From assembly GCA_945898205.1 (NCBI GenBank), contig CAMDHO010000002.1:1-64000 (forward strand): a stretch of 64,000 bases of DNA, read 5' to 3'. Made by a program: the position numbers and the translations under genes. A model generated the notes under the pieces. The model saw only the letters and a list, made by a program, of their open reading frames with translations. It was not told the DNA's origin and did no database searches. How positions within the stretch are numbered: position 1 is the stretch's first letter; the number at the start of each line of letters is the position of its first letter. This DNA is from Chlamydia trachomatis (GTDB taxonomy: Bacteria; Chlamydiota; Chlamydiia; Chlamydiales; Rhabdochlamydiaceae). This document shows positions 15,977 through 25,499 of the stretch, piece after piece.

Positions 15977-16951
15977 ATGACTTCTCTTCTTCCTAAAGAT
16001 TCTCATGGTTGCCCTTATCTTTTCCTTGCTCCTATGGAAGGAGTGGGAGATAAAACTTTCAGAAAATCAATGGCTTATGTTGGAGGAATGGATGAGGCTG
16101 TAACCGAATTTATCAGCGTTCCTAAAGAAGCTCACGTAGAAAGCCTTGCCAAAGTCTATGAAGCTCAAGAATTAAACCCTATTCCACTAGCAGCACAAAT
16201 TATGGGACCCGACCCTCAGCTCATGGCAGCTATGGCCGTAGAGCTCGCTAAAAGGGGAGCTCCACGCATCGACATTAACTGTGGATGTCCTTCTAACACT
16301 GTCACTGGACGCGGAGCAGGTTCTAGTCTTTTAAAAAACCCAGATTATCTATATGAAGTAGCAAAAGCCGTAGCGAACTCTGTAACTGTCCCTGTTACCG
16401 TTAAAATGAGGTCTGGATATGAAGACACATCTCTTTTCAAAGAAAACCTTAAAGCTGCGGAAGAAAGCGGCGCTCGATTTATTACTCTTCACCCTAGAAC
16501 AAAAATAGAAGGGTATACTCCTCCTGCAAGATGGGACCTTATCGCACTTGCCAAAGAACTTGTGAAAATCCCCGTTGTAGGCAACGGGGACATTTTAAAT
16601 ATAGAAAATGCTCTTCACGTTCTTTCCTATACAAAATGTGATGCTCTTATGATCGGACGAGGCGCTATTATGAATCCCTTTATATTCCTTCAAATCCGGT
16701 TGCATTTCCAGAAAAAAATTCACAATTCTTCTTGGGAGTCTTTAGAGGCTTACCTACGATTTTACTTTCTTAACATCCCTAAAGGGATCCCTGAAAAAAC
16801 AAAAGTCAATAAACTAAAGCAACTCGTAGGGTTTATCTGTAAATCGACAGCGACTCTTAGTTTACAAAGACAGTCTATTTTAACCATTCAAAATACAGAT
16901 AGCACCTCTTTTTTAGAAGAAATTCTTCCTATTTTAAAAAGGAACTTTTAG
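15977..16951 (+). CDS. dus: tRNA-dihydrouridine synthase (DusC-like)
   Basis: A 324-residue FMN enzyme: LFLAPMEGVGDKTFRKS at the start, AVTEFISVP (like the CITEF segment of DusC), INCGCPSNTVTGRGAG with the catalytic cysteine, KMRSGYED, FITLHPRTK, VVGNGDI and MIGRGAIMNPF for flavin and phosphate binding. It reduces a uridine in the tRNA D loop. The DusC-like N-terminus suggests U16, but this is inference. The stop lies 9 bp from the end of the convergent exporter operon. Confidence 0.88.
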   Translation: MTSLLPKDSHGCPYLFLAPMEGVGDKTFRKSMAYVGGMDEAVTEFISVPKEAHVESLAKVYEAQELNPIPLAAQIMGPDPQLMAAMAVELAKRGAPRIDINCGCPSNTVTGRGAGSSLLKNPDYLYEVAKAVANSVTVPVTVKMRSGYEDTSLFKENLKAAEESGARFITLHPRTKIEGYTPPARWDLIALAKELVKIPVVGNGDILNIENALHVLSYTKCDALMIGRGAIMNPFIFLQIRLHFQKKIHNSSWESLEAYLRFYFLNIPKGIPEKTKVNKLKQLVGFICKSTATLSLQRQSILTIQNTDSTSFLEEILPILKRNF

Positions 16952-16960
16952 TAAAGGAAC

Positions 16961-18433
16961 TTAATTTCTTTCTTGAAACGGCTGAAAGCCCCCACCTAAA
17001 GCTTTATAAAGGACTATAAGATCTATTAAAACATCTCTTTTAACCTCTAACTCCAATTCTAAAGTATTATTGAGCTTCTTTTCACTTTGAATTCGGTCCA
17101 CTCCATTGATATACCCTTGAATATACTGCTGCGTCGTAATATCACAAGCTTCTGTGTCTTTTTGCGTTGCAATATTCAATTCTTTATAAGAATTCAAGTC
17201 CCCTTGATATTTAGAAAGAGCCCCTTCGGTTTCTTCCAAAGCGTCCAAAACTATTTGTTGATAGTGTTGAGCGGCAGCGACAGCTTGAGCCTCACTTACT
17301 CGAAGATTTCCAATTAAACGTCCCCCTTGGAAGAGAGGCATATTAACATCCCCACCAATTGACCAAGTTTTGCTCATCCCTGTAAATAAATTAACAAGTT
17401 TAAGCGATTGAAACCCCAAATCCCCACTTAAAGTAAATACAGGGAAGAAAGCAGCTATTGCAACTCCTACATTCGAGGTGGCGGCTGAAAGCAATCTCTC
17501 AGCTTTTCCTATATCAGGGCGCCTCCTAATTAGATCAGACCTCATTCCTACAGCTATTTGATCTGGAATGTTTGGCATTGGTTGAATGGGAAGAAGATCT
17601 GAGAGTAGATGCTCTGGAAGCTCCCCAATTAAAATAGAAATCGCATAAATAGACTGATAAATCTTAGCATAGCTAAGGGGTAACTCTGAACGTGCAACGG
17701 CAAGATCTGATTCTACACTAATCAAGTCTAGTGCTTTCGAAAAACCAGAGCTTCTCCTTTTCTCTTCGATGATTAAATGCTCTTCAAATAATCTAATAGT
17801 ATGCTCTAGTAATTTTCCCATTTGTTGAGCGCTGCGAAGTTCCATATAGTTGATTGCAATTTCTGCAAAGACAGAAATTAAAACCTTATTTCTTTCATCT
17901 TCAGAGCTCCCAATAAGAGCCTCTTTTATTTCTATTTCCTTACGAACCTTTCCAAAAAGGTCTATTTCCCATCCCACATCTACTAATACGTTATAAAGGC
18001 TTTGCATTTGAGGAAACTGCAACTGAAAAGGAAGTCCTGTAATAGCACTTACTCCTTGAACTAATGAAGGTCCAGCCAAAACAGGTCCATTTTTACTAAA
18101 GTATGTTTTTGACCCATCAAAATCGAGTAAAAGTTGAGGAAATAGTTGAGACGCTGTTACTTTTTTTAAAGCTCGTGCCTGCTTAATATTTGCCTCCGCA
18201 ATTAAAACCGAATGATTGCAAACTGCTGCTTTTTCAATATATTTCGTTAGAAGTTCTTCTTTAAAAACCTCCCACCAAGAAGTAGACGCCTCTACCCGAC
18301 AAAAATCACTTTTTTCTATATCGAGCAAAGTCCACTGATCTGAAAGAGAAATTTCTGGAGGCTTATATTTAGGCCCCACACTACATCCTACAAGACATAC
18401 ACATATGACTCCAAGAATCCCACGTTGTTTCAT
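16961..18433 (-). CDS. TolC-type outer-membrane efflux lipoprotein (NodT family)
   Basis: A 490-residue protein with a lipoprotein signal (ICVCLVGC lipobox), then SVGPKYKPP, the hallmark of RND/NodT outer-membrane factors, two long coiled-coil repeats and LRSDLIRRRPDIGKAERLLSAATSNVGVAIAAFFP. It forms the outer-membrane channel of the exporter encoded upstream. It overlaps the permease gene by 4 bp and is last in the five-gene operon. Confidence 0.9.
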   Translation of the reverse strand: MKQRGILGVICVCLVGCSVGPKYKPPEISLSDQWTLLDIEKSDFCRVEASTSWWEVFKEELLTKYIEKAAVCNHSVLIAEANIKQARALKKVTASQLFPQLLLDFDGSKTYFSKNGPVLAGPSLVQGVSAITGLPFQLQFPQMQSLYNVLVDVGWEIDLFGKVRKEIEIKEALIGSSEDERNKVLISVFAEIAINYMELRSAQQMGKLLEHTIRLFEEHLIIEEKRRSSGFSKALDLISVESDLAVARSELPLSYAKIYQSIYAISILIGELPEHLLSDLLPIQPMPNIPDQIAVGMRSDLIRRRPDIGKAERLLSAATSNVGVAIAAFFPVFTLSGDLGFQSLKLVNLFTGMSKTWSIGGDVNMPLFQGGRLIGNLRVSEAQAVAAAQHYQQIVLDALEETEGALSKYQGDLNSYKELNIATQKDTEACDITTQQYIQGYINGVDRIQSEKKLNNTLELELEVKRDVLIDLIVLYKALGGGFQPFQERN

Positions 18434-19542
18434 TGTATTTTCCTCCTAAAATATAAAGCTGCTGTGGGGAATGTAAAGCATGCAATAAGCCCCATTGGCC
18501 ATAGGTTTTCAAAAACCATGTATGCTGGCATTGCTTTAAGGAAAATCCCTTTAGATATGACAAGCATATATCTAAGAGGAATTCCATAAGAAATCCATTG
18601 CAACCATGAAGGCATATTTTCTATAGGGGTTGCAAAACCAGAAAGTAAAATAGAGGGAACCATAAAAACAAAAGTTCCAAGCATAGCCTGCTGTTGAGTA
18701 GATGAGATGGATGAAATAAAAAGCCCCACCCCGCTTATAGAACAAATAAAAACAAAGAGACTTAAAAGAAAAAGAAAAATGGAACCTGTAAAAGGAACAA
18801 GAAAGAAAAAGACGCCGATAAGTAGCATTAATACCCCTTCTAAAACTCCTACCAAAATTCCAGCAGACACCTTTCCTAACAAAATCTCGAACGGTAACAG
18901 AGGAGAAACTAATAACTGATCAAAGGTCCCAAGCTCTCTTTCTCTTGCAACAGAAATCGATGTAATAACTAAACATGTTACCATAGCCAATATAGCAACT
19001 AGAGATGGAATATTAAACCAATAATATAAAAGATTCGGGTTAAAAAAGTTCCTTGTAATTAATGCGGTATTTTGGATGTAATCTTGACTTGAAATCATTA
19101 TCTCATTATTATAATTAGAAACAATTGTTCCTACATATCCCATTACAACCTGCGCTGTATTAGATTTACGACCATCTAAAATTAGTGAAATTTTAGCTTC
19201 TTTTTGCGCCTCTAGATTTCTTGAAAATGTAGAGTCAATATAAAGAACTATCAACCCTCTTTGAGTATCTATATATCTGGCTATTTCTTTTTCACTTTGC
19301 AAATACTCTATATTTTGAAAGGTCGGAGAACCTTTAAATCTTTGAACTAATTCAAAACTTTTTTCTCCATTATCTAGATTAAGAACTCCCATAGACACAT
19401 TCTTTACATCCAAAGTCGCAGCATACGTAAAAATTAGTAGTTGCATAAGAGGAGGAAGAATCAATGTCATACGACTTTTCGGATCTCTCCAAATACCGAT
19501 AAGTTCCTTCAAGATCAAAGTGAAAATTCGTTTGATATTCAA
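18430..19542 (-). CDS. ABC-2 type transport permease (YbhR/YbhS-like)
   Basis: A 370-residue protein with one N-terminal membrane helix, a ~150-residue extracytoplasmic domain and five C-terminal helices. The signature VARERELGTFDQLLVSPL matches ABC2_membrane_3 permeases. It pairs with the next permease to form the transmembrane channel of the exporter. It overlaps both neighbours by 4 bp. Confidence 0.9.
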   Translation of the reverse strand: MNIKRIFTLILKELIGIWRDPKSRMTLILPPLMQLLIFTYAATLDVKNVSMGVLNLDNGEKSFELVQRFKGSPTFQNIEYLQSEKEIARYIDTQRGLIVLYIDSTFSRNLEAQKEAKISLILDGRKSNTAQVVMGYVGTIVSNYNNEIMISSQDYIQNTALITRNFFNPNLLYYWFNIPSLVAILAMVTCLVITSISVARERELGTFDQLLVSPLLPFEILLGKVSAGILVGVLEGVLMLLIGVFFFLVPFTGSIFLFLLSLFVFICSISGVGLFISSISSTQQQAMLGTFVFMVPSILLSGFATPIENMPSWLQWISYGIPLRYMLVISKGIFLKAMPAYMVFENLWPMGLIACFTFPTAALYFRRKIQ

Positions 19543-20660
19543 TCCAACCTCTTAACTGTCCGACGTGAAGTAATTAAAAAAAATAAAATTCCGATTAAAA
19601 GCATCGGAAGCATATTTGCCCATAAAAGAGAAGGTACATCTCCAACTAAAAAAAGAGATTGCAAACACTGCACTAAATACCTTGCAGGGATGATGTAAGT
19701 CAAGTATTGAATCCACTGTGGCATACTGGAAATTTCAAAAAGAAATCCCGACAAAATATAAGAGGGTAAAAAACCAGCTACGATTGATACTTGGTATGCC
19801 ACTACCTGGTTTTTGGAAAGAGTAGAAATCATAAGACCCAGACCTAGAGCACAAAATAAAAAAACAGCAGATACTAAAGAAAGTGCCCAGAAAGAACCTC
19901 GAAATGGCAATCCAAATACTAATACAGAGACTAAAACGCAAATCCCCATCGATACCATTCCAAGAACAAAATAAGGGATGAGTTTTCCTAGCACCAGCTC
20001 TGGAATACGTATGTCTGTAGAAAAAATTGACTCCATAGTCCCCCTTTCCCACTCTCTAGCCACGACAAGTGCTGTCAAAAGCGTTCCTATCAAAGTCATA
20101 ATGATTGCTAAAGATCCAGAAAGTAAAAAATACCGACTTTCTAACTCCTGATTATACCACACTCTTTGTTCTAGTTGAATAAGAGGAAGTCCTTTAAGAT
20201 TATTACTTATTCTCTCTTGAATCTGGTAGTTTTGAAACGCCCCTTGAACATAGTTTTGAACAAAATTTGCCGTATTAGGCTCACTCCCATCTGCAATGAC
20301 TTGAATGGGTGCTATTTTTGATTGCCTATCATTGAACTGCGAAAAATAAGCTGGGATTACTATAAAACCCCTAAGATTTCCTCGAATTAATTCTTCCATA
20401 ACAGGCCTTCTGTCATGCACAATTTGCACGTCAAAATAAGGGGAATCAGTAAAGCTTTTTACTAAAGATTGTGCTTTTGGAGAAGTATCTTCCATTACAA
20501 TTCCAAGTCGCAGATGATTTAAGTCTAAAGAAACACCATACCCATATAGAAAAAGAAGGAAAAGAGGAAGAACAAGACATATTAAAAAAGCACTCACATC
20601 ATGCACTATTTGGTAGATCTCTTTAATAACATAGGCTCTAACCCGTCTATACATGATCAT
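19539..20660 (-). CDS. ABC-2 type transport permease (YbhS-like)
   Basis: A 373-residue homologue of the following permease with the same topology and the signature VVAREWERGTMESIFSTDI. The large extracytoplasmic domain between helices 1 and 2 would contact the membrane-fusion protein. It overlaps the ATPase gene by 14 bp, so expression is coupled. Together the two permeases form a heterodimer, as in YbhR/YbhS. Confidence 0.9.
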   Translation of the reverse strand: MIMYRRVRAYVIKEIYQIVHDVSAFLICLVLPLFLLFLYGYGVSLDLNHLRLGIVMEDTSPKAQSLVKSFTDSPYFDVQIVHDRRPVMEELIRGNLRGFIVIPAYFSQFNDRQSKIAPIQVIADGSEPNTANFVQNYVQGAFQNYQIQERISNNLKGLPLIQLEQRVWYNQELESRYFLLSGSLAIIMTLIGTLLTALVVAREWERGTMESIFSTDIRIPELVLGKLIPYFVLGMVSMGICVLVSVLVFGLPFRGSFWALSLVSAVFLFCALGLGLMISTLSKNQVVAYQVSIVAGFLPSYILSGFLFEISSMPQWIQYLTYIIPARYLVQCLQSLFLVGDVPSLLWANMLPMLLIGILFFLITSRRTVKRLD

Positions 20661-22368
20661 AGTCCTCTATCAACTGAATAAAGGCTTCCTCTAAAGTCGG
20701 ATTTACATTTTGAGTAGTTTGAGCCCCCTTCTTTAAATTATCAGGACTGTCTACATGGATCATTTTACCTTGATAAATAAGAGCGATTCGGTCGCAGTAT
20801 TCTGCCTCATCCATGAAATGCGTGGTGATCATTACAGTAACCCCCTTTTCAACAAGGGCATTAATATGACTCCAAAATTCCCTACGCATAATTGGATCAA
20901 CCCCAGAGGTTGGCTCATCGAGAAAAAGAATTTCTGGCTGGTGCATTGTTGCACAAGCCAATGAGAGTCGTTGCTTAAAGCCTAAAGGAAGTATCTCTGC
21001 TGAAGTTGAAAGATAAGGCTCTAACAAGAACATTTCTATCATCTCGTCTATTGCATTCATTTTTTTCTTTCCCTGCATATTATAAATTCCTGCAAAAAAA
21101 TCTAAATTTTGACGAACACTTATATTTCCGTAGAGTGAAAATTTTTGCGCCATATACCCAATATGCTGACGCACTGTTGCTGGACTTTTCTTCAAATCGA
21201 CCCCAAGAACAAAAGCTTTTCCACTAGTTGGTGTAAGCAGCCCGCATAGCATCTTAAATGTCGTTGATTTACCAGCTCCATTTGGGCCTAAAAGGCCGAA
21301 GACTTCCCCTCTTTTTATTTTACACGAAATTGAATCTACAGCCGTAAACGCATTAAATTTTTTAGTTAAATTTTCTATTTCGATTAATGGTTCATCTAAA
21401 TCTAAAGAACTCCGATCTGGAATTAACAAGGAAAACTTAGATCCATGCTTTGGACCTCCCCCTAAAACATCAATAAAAGCATCTTCAAGTCTTGGAGTCA
21501 CCTCTTCAAAAGACAGCCCTAAACTTTTTCTTTCCATCCAAGTGGCTACATTTATTTTCTCATCTAAAAGAACCCTGATCTCTTTGCCTTGAATAACCGC
21601 ATCGACTACATCTTCTTCTTCTATTAATTTCTTTAAAATAGCCCTGTGATTTTCTGTAGCCCCCTTCGTCAATAAAGTGCGTCGACTTACTCTCCCTACA
21701 AACGCACTTGGCTCTCCAAAAAAAAGAACTTCTCCTTCATTCATTAAAAGAATTTCATCACACTTTTCCGCTTCATCTAAATAGGCAGTGCTCCAAATTA
21801 CAGAAATCCCCTCTTTGGTCAGATCTTGAACCATTTTCCAGAGCTCTTTTCGAGAAAGAGGATCTACCCCAACACTTGGTTCGTCGAGAAGCAGCAGTGC
21901 TGGTTTCCTCAAAAGCGCACAAGCAAGCCCTAATTTCTGTTTCATTCCACCAGACAAATCTCGTGCAAGTCGAGTTGTAAAAGGGCCTAGCCGAGTGAAT
22001 TGCAATAACTTTGCAAATATATTTTCTTTTTCTTTCTTTTCACATCCTTGCAAATCAAAATATAGGGTTAAATTTTGAAGAACAGTAAGTTCCTCATAAA
22101 GACCGAATTTTTGAGGCATATATCCGGTGATTGCATGGATTTTCTCTGACTCTTTTACAGTATCTTTTCCATGAATTTTAATAGATCCTTTAGAAGGCAG
22201 CAATAAAGACCCCATTAAACGGATAAGAGTTGTTTTACCAGCCCCATCAGGACCTACCAAACCAATCATTTTACCTTGAGGAATCGACGCTGTAATATTA
22301 GAAAGAGCTGGCTTCGATGAGGAAGGAAAAGACTTATAAAGACCTTGGATTTCAATGAATGGATTCAT
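20647..22368 (-). CDS. ybhF: Fused double ABC ATPase (YbhF-like)
   Basis: A 573-residue protein with two nucleotide-binding domains in tandem. Domain 1: GPDGAGKTT, LSGGMKQKLGLACALL, LLLLDEPSVGVDP. Domain 2: GPNGAGKST, LPLGFKQRLSLACA, ILFLDEPTSGVDP. The degenerate signature LPLGF in domain 2 is also known from E. coli YbhF. It energises the drug or small-molecule exporter formed with the neighbouring permeases, fusion protein and outer-membrane factor. Confidence 0.92.
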   Translation of the reverse strand: MNPFIEIQGLYKSFPSSSKPALSNITASIPQGKMIGLVGPDGAGKTTLIRLMGSLLLPSKGSIKIHGKDTVKESEKIHAITGYMPQKFGLYEELTVLQNLTLYFDLQGCEKKEKENIFAKLLQFTRLGPFTTRLARDLSGGMKQKLGLACALLRKPALLLLDEPSVGVDPLSRKELWKMVQDLTKEGISVIWSTAYLDEAEKCDEILLMNEGEVLFFGEPSAFVGRVSRRTLLTKGATENHRAILKKLIEEEDVVDAVIQGKEIRVLLDEKINVATWMERKSLGLSFEEVTPRLEDAFIDVLGGGPKHGSKFSLLIPDRSSLDLDEPLIEIENLTKKFNAFTAVDSISCKIKRGEVFGLLGPNGAGKSTTFKMLCGLLTPTSGKAFVLGVDLKKSPATVRQHIGYMAQKFSLYGNISVRQNLDFFAGIYNMQGKKKMNAIDEMIEMFLLEPYLSTSAEILPLGFKQRLSLACATMHQPEILFLDEPTSGVDPIMRREFWSHINALVEKGVTVMITTHFMDEAEYCDRIALIYQGKMIHVDSPDNLKKGAQTTQNVNPTLEEAFIQLIEDYDHV

Positions 22369-23205
22369 TTAAATTGCCGGCTTTAACTTAACCGTAACAG
22401 GCATCCCTTGCTTCAACAGAAAGTCTGGATTTTCTACATATATCCTCAGTCTGTACACAAGGTCTGTTCTTAAATCAGTTGTTTGTACAGTTTTAGGAGT
22501 AAATTCGGCAACTGGAGAAATAAAACCAACCTTGCCTAGATAACTTTTCCCAGCTTTTGTATCTGTAAAAACCTCAGCTTCCATTCCAAACGTGACGAGA
22601 CCAAGCTGTGGCTCATTTACATATGCTCTAACCCAAACAGGAGACAGAATAGAAAGCGTATAAACAGGATCCGATGCTTTAACGGTAGAACCCGGTTCTT
22701 TGATTCTTGTTAAAACAATAGCATCTATTGGAGCAAACGCTTCTGTATAGGATAGATTATCCTCTACCACCTTTAAATTCGCTCTAGCAGCTGTAAGATT
22801 AGCTTCTAACTCTCGACATGTTGCTGTAGTATCATCCAAATCTTCTTGGGAGACACCTCCAATAGGCTCTAAAATTTGACGTCTATTAGAGAGGATTTTT
22901 GCATTCTCCCATTTAATCAATACAGCATTTACATCGGCTCTAGCTTTTTCCACTTCAGAATCATAAGGATTTCTTTCAAGTTCTGCCAGCTTCATCCCTT
23001 TAGACACTATATCTCCTTCTTCAAAAAAAAGAGTTTTAACAAGCCCTGAAACTCGAAATCCTATATCAACTTCTCTAACATCTACATTTCCATATAAAAC
23101 AAGCCTTGAATCTTTTGAATCTTTATGAAAAAAACAGAAAAAAATAAAAAAAATAAACAACAAAAAAAACACAGAAAATGAAACTCTCTTTACGACTATT
23201 TTCAT
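22369..23205 (-). CDS. ybhG: HlyD-type membrane fusion protein (YbhG-like)
   Basis: A 278-residue protein with an N-terminal membrane anchor (FSVFFLLFIFFIFFCFF), then VDVREVDIGFRVSGLVKTLFFEEGDIVSKGMKLAELE (first half of the biotinyl-lipoyl domain), a coiled-coil hairpin and DAIVLTRIKEPGSTVKASDPVYTL (second half). It bridges the ABC permeases to the outer-membrane factor. It is first in the operon and its stop abuts the ATPase start. tRNA-Val lies upstream on the other strand. Confidence 0.9.
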   Translation of the reverse strand: MKIVVKRVSFSVFFLLFIFFIFFCFFHKDSKDSRLVLYGNVDVREVDIGFRVSGLVKTLFFEEGDIVSKGMKLAELERNPYDSEVEKARADVNAVLIKWENAKILSNRRQILEPIGGVSQEDLDDTTATCRELEANLTAARANLKVVEDNLSYTEAFAPIDAIVLTRIKEPGSTVKASDPVYTLSILSPVWVRAYVNEPQLGLVTFGMEAEVFTDTKAGKSYLGKVGFISPVAEFTPKTVQTTDLRTDLVYRLRIYVENPDFLLKQGMPVTVKLKPAI

Positions 23206-23345
23206 AGTAAGCCCTCTCGCTATTTTATATAGAGATAGTCAGAAAAATGCACAAGGAGGATTCATAATTTTTAAAAAAAATAAAAAAACACTTGTGGAAA
23301 ATTCAAGAGATTAGTAAAGTATACACTTCGTTTTAATGCAATTAT

Positions 23346-23418
23346 GGGTGCATAGCTCAGTTGGTAGAGCGCCTGTCTTACACACAGGTGGTCATAGGTT
23401 CGAGTCCTGTTGTACCCA
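23346..23418 (+). tRNA. tRNA-Val (TAC)
   Basis: A 73-nt tRNA with acceptor GGGTGCA/TGTACCC, D arm GCTCAGTTGGTAGAGC, anticodon loop CTTACAC (anticodon TAC) and T loop TTCGAGT. Confidence 0.95.
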
Positions 23419-23431
23419 TTATCTTTTTTTT

Positions 23432-23505
23432 GCGGGAGTAGTTCAATTGGTTAGAGCACTGCCCTGTCACGGCAGAAGTTGCGGGTTCGAGTCCCGTCTC
23501 CCGCG
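23432..23505 (+). tRNA. tRNA-Asp (GTC)
   Basis: A 74-nt tRNA with acceptor GCGGGAG/CTCCCGC, anticodon loop CTGTCAC (anticodon GTC), T loop TTCGAGT and discriminator G. It lies 13 bp after tRNA-Val and is probably in the same transcript. Confidence 0.95.
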
Positions 23506-23593
23506 CATTTTTAATAGAATGCGCGTTTCCCCTTTACAATTTATATCAAAGTTCTTATTTTATAGAAAAACAAATTACATAGAGCTCTGAATC

Positions 23594-24493
23594 ATGGCAG
23601 CACGTACTAAATCTAAAACATTCTTACATCACAGCTTAAGCTTTCTATGGATGGCTTTAGGCGCTTTTTTAGCTGCACTCTCTTTAAAAATGTTTTTACA
23701 ACCCAACGACCTCATTGACGGAGGGATTGTTGGGATTGCAATGATTTTAGCTCGAGTTTACGATAATTCCTATCTAGCTTATTTTTTAATTCTCTTAAAC
23801 CTTCCTTTTATTTGCCTTGCTTTTTTCTATATCCGACGAACCTTTGTTATTTACATGTCACTCGCGGTCTTGCTCTTTGCAGGATGCCTATACTTATTAA
23901 AAGGAATAGCCCCCTTCGTCGGAGACTCGTTAGAAGTTATCTTTTTTGGTGGCGCTCTACTTGGAATAGGAACAGGCCTTATCATTCGTTATGGCGGTTG
24001 TTTAGACGGAACCGAAATTCTAGCTATCTTAATAAACAAAAAGAAAGGCTTCACTGTTGGATCCATTATTCTTGTTTTTAACTTTTTCATCTTCGGAGCT
24101 TATGGCTGGGTTTTTCAAGATTGGCATATTGCATTAAAATCCCTAATGATGTTCGTTATCGCTTTTAAAATGATGGATATGGTGATGGCCGGCCTCAACG
24201 AACTTAAATCCGTTTTAATCATTTCATCCAACCCAAAACTCTTATCTGATGCGATCATGTCCCAAATGGGATTAGGACTAACAATCCTACACGGAAAAGG
24301 CGGGTTTTCCGGCAACTCTAAAGATATTTTATTTGTTATTGTTGAAAGACTCGATCTTTCCGATCTTAAAGACCTCGTCTTAAGAGAAGACTCTAGCGCA
24401 TTTATGGCCATTGAAAACTTACACGAGGTCGTCCACGGCCACCAAGCCCACATCCCTTACAAGAAAAAAACCCGATCTCGCATTGCGAATTAA
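23594..24493 (+). CDS. YitT family membrane protein (DUF161 + DUF2179)
   Basis: The 299 residues start with five or six membrane helices carrying the YitT pattern (LAALSLKMFLQPNDLIDGGIVGIAMILAR, GGCLDGTEILAILINKKKGFTVG) and end with a soluble DUF2179 domain (GLTILHGKGGFSGNSKDILFVIVERLDLSDLKDLVLRED). This family is widespread in Firmicutes and chlamydiae; its transport substrate is not established. The gene stands alone and is followed by a hairpin terminator. Confidence 0.88.
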   Translation: MAARTKSKTFLHHSLSFLWMALGAFLAALSLKMFLQPNDLIDGGIVGIAMILARVYDNSYLAYFLILLNLPFICLAFFYIRRTFVIYMSLAVLLFAGCLYLLKGIAPFVGDSLEVIFFGGALLGIGTGLIIRYGGCLDGTEILAILINKKKGFTVGSIILVFNFFIFGAYGWVFQDWHIALKSLMMFVIAFKMMDMVMAGLNELKSVLIISSNPKLLSDAIMSQMGLGLTILHGKGGFSGNSKDILFVIVERLDLSDLKDLVLREDSSAFMAIENLHEVVHGHQAHIPYKKKTRSRIAN

Positions 24494-24517
24494 AAAATCA
24501 CGCAGTAGATTTTTTAA
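24490..24517 (+). terminator. Rho-independent terminator after the YitT gene
   Basis: TTAAAAAATC (24490-24499) and GATTTTTTAA (24508-24517) form a perfect 10-bp stem with an 8-base loop; the T run is within the 3' arm. Confidence 0.65.
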
Positions 24518-24602
24518 TTATATTTAAATTAAATCAATCTCTCACCATTCTATTCTTACAGAAAATTGATCCTTGCATAAATCAAACATCTACGAGTTTT
24601 TC

Positions 24603-25490
24603 ATGTCTTTAAAAAAAATAACCCTAGCGTTAGTTAGCTTGAGCATCCCCCTTTCCTCTCAAGCAATTAAACCTTCTATGCCGCTAGATTCTAAGATCTG
24701 GATAGACAGAAGCAATAGACTCGTTGGATCTGCCACTGTTAAATCTCTAGGTTCTCTTGGATACAACAATCTTATACTCAAAAGCCATACAGAACTAGAT
24801 CTATGCAACGAAACCGCTGTTCAGTCCTTTTATTCTATAGAGCAACCAGACTATGTTTTTATGGCAGCAGCTCACGTTGGCGGTATCTTAGCAAATCAAT
24901 CTTTTTCAGCAGATTTCATCTACAACAACTTAGCAATTCAAAATAATGTCATCCACGGAGCATATCTAGCTAAGGTAAAAAAGCTACTTTTTTTAGGATC
25001 TTGCTGCATATATCCTAAAAACTGTCCACAACCCATTAAAGAAAGCTATCTTTTGACTAGTCCTCTTGAATTAACCAATGAAGCATACGCCCTTATTCGT
25101 AAATTTATAGAAGCTAAAGATGCAGGAGAATCAGAAGTTGTCATTTGGGAATCCGGAACACCTAGCCGTGAGTTTTTATTTGTTGATGATTTAGCTGAGG
25201 CCGCTATTTGGGCTATGAACCACTATGAAGAAAATGAGTGGCTCAATGTTGGCTCAGGAAAAGATGTGACCATCTACGAACTCGCCACGTTAATCTCTCA
25301 ACTTGTCGAATATAAAGGAAATATAGTCTTTGACTCTTCTAAACCAGATGGCACTCATCGTAAACTCTTAGATGTTTCAAAAATCCAAAACTTAGGGGGG
25401 GAGGAATCTACAACTTCTCTATCTGATGGGCTCGCAAAAACCATTCAATGCTATCAAAAAAAACTCAACAATACAAACCAGCAAAAATAA
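24603..25490 (+). CDS. Degenerate GDP-L-fucose synthase-like protein with a signal peptide
   Basis: The protein (295 residues from ATG 24603) begins with a Sec signal (LKKITLALVSLSIPLSSQA), then aligns with GDP-fucose synthase: MAAAHVGGILANQSFSADF, FLGSCCIYPKNCPQPIKES, SREFLFVDDLAEA, DGTHRKLLDVSKI. Two defects stand out. The NADP-binding GxxGxxG is replaced by DRSNRLVG. About 46 residues that normally follow TNE.YAI, including the Lys of the YxxxK pair and the NLYGPNDNF segment, are missing in frame. Normal fucose synthase activity is therefore unlikely. It is 9 bp upstream of gmd and shares its leader. It may be decaying or repurposed. Confidence 0.8.
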   Translation: MSLKKITLALVSLSIPLSSQAIKPSMPLDSKIWIDRSNRLVGSATVKSLGSLGYNNLILKSHTELDLCNETAVQSFYSIEQPDYVFMAAAHVGGILANQSFSADFIYNNLAIQNNVIHGAYLAKVKKLLFLGSCCIYPKNCPQPIKESYLLTSPLELTNEAYALIRKFIEAKDAGESEVVIWESGTPSREFLFVDDLAEAAIWAMNHYEENEWLNVGSGKDVTIYELATLISQLVEYKGNIVFDSSKPDGTHRKLLDVSKIQNLGGEESTTSLSDGLAKTIQCYQKKLNNTNQQK

Positions 25491-25499
25491 AGGTATCCC

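Noticed and set aside
20755-20964. Plus-strand frames inside the exporter operon
   Set aside because: They are antisense shadows of the ABC ATPase with no features of their own.
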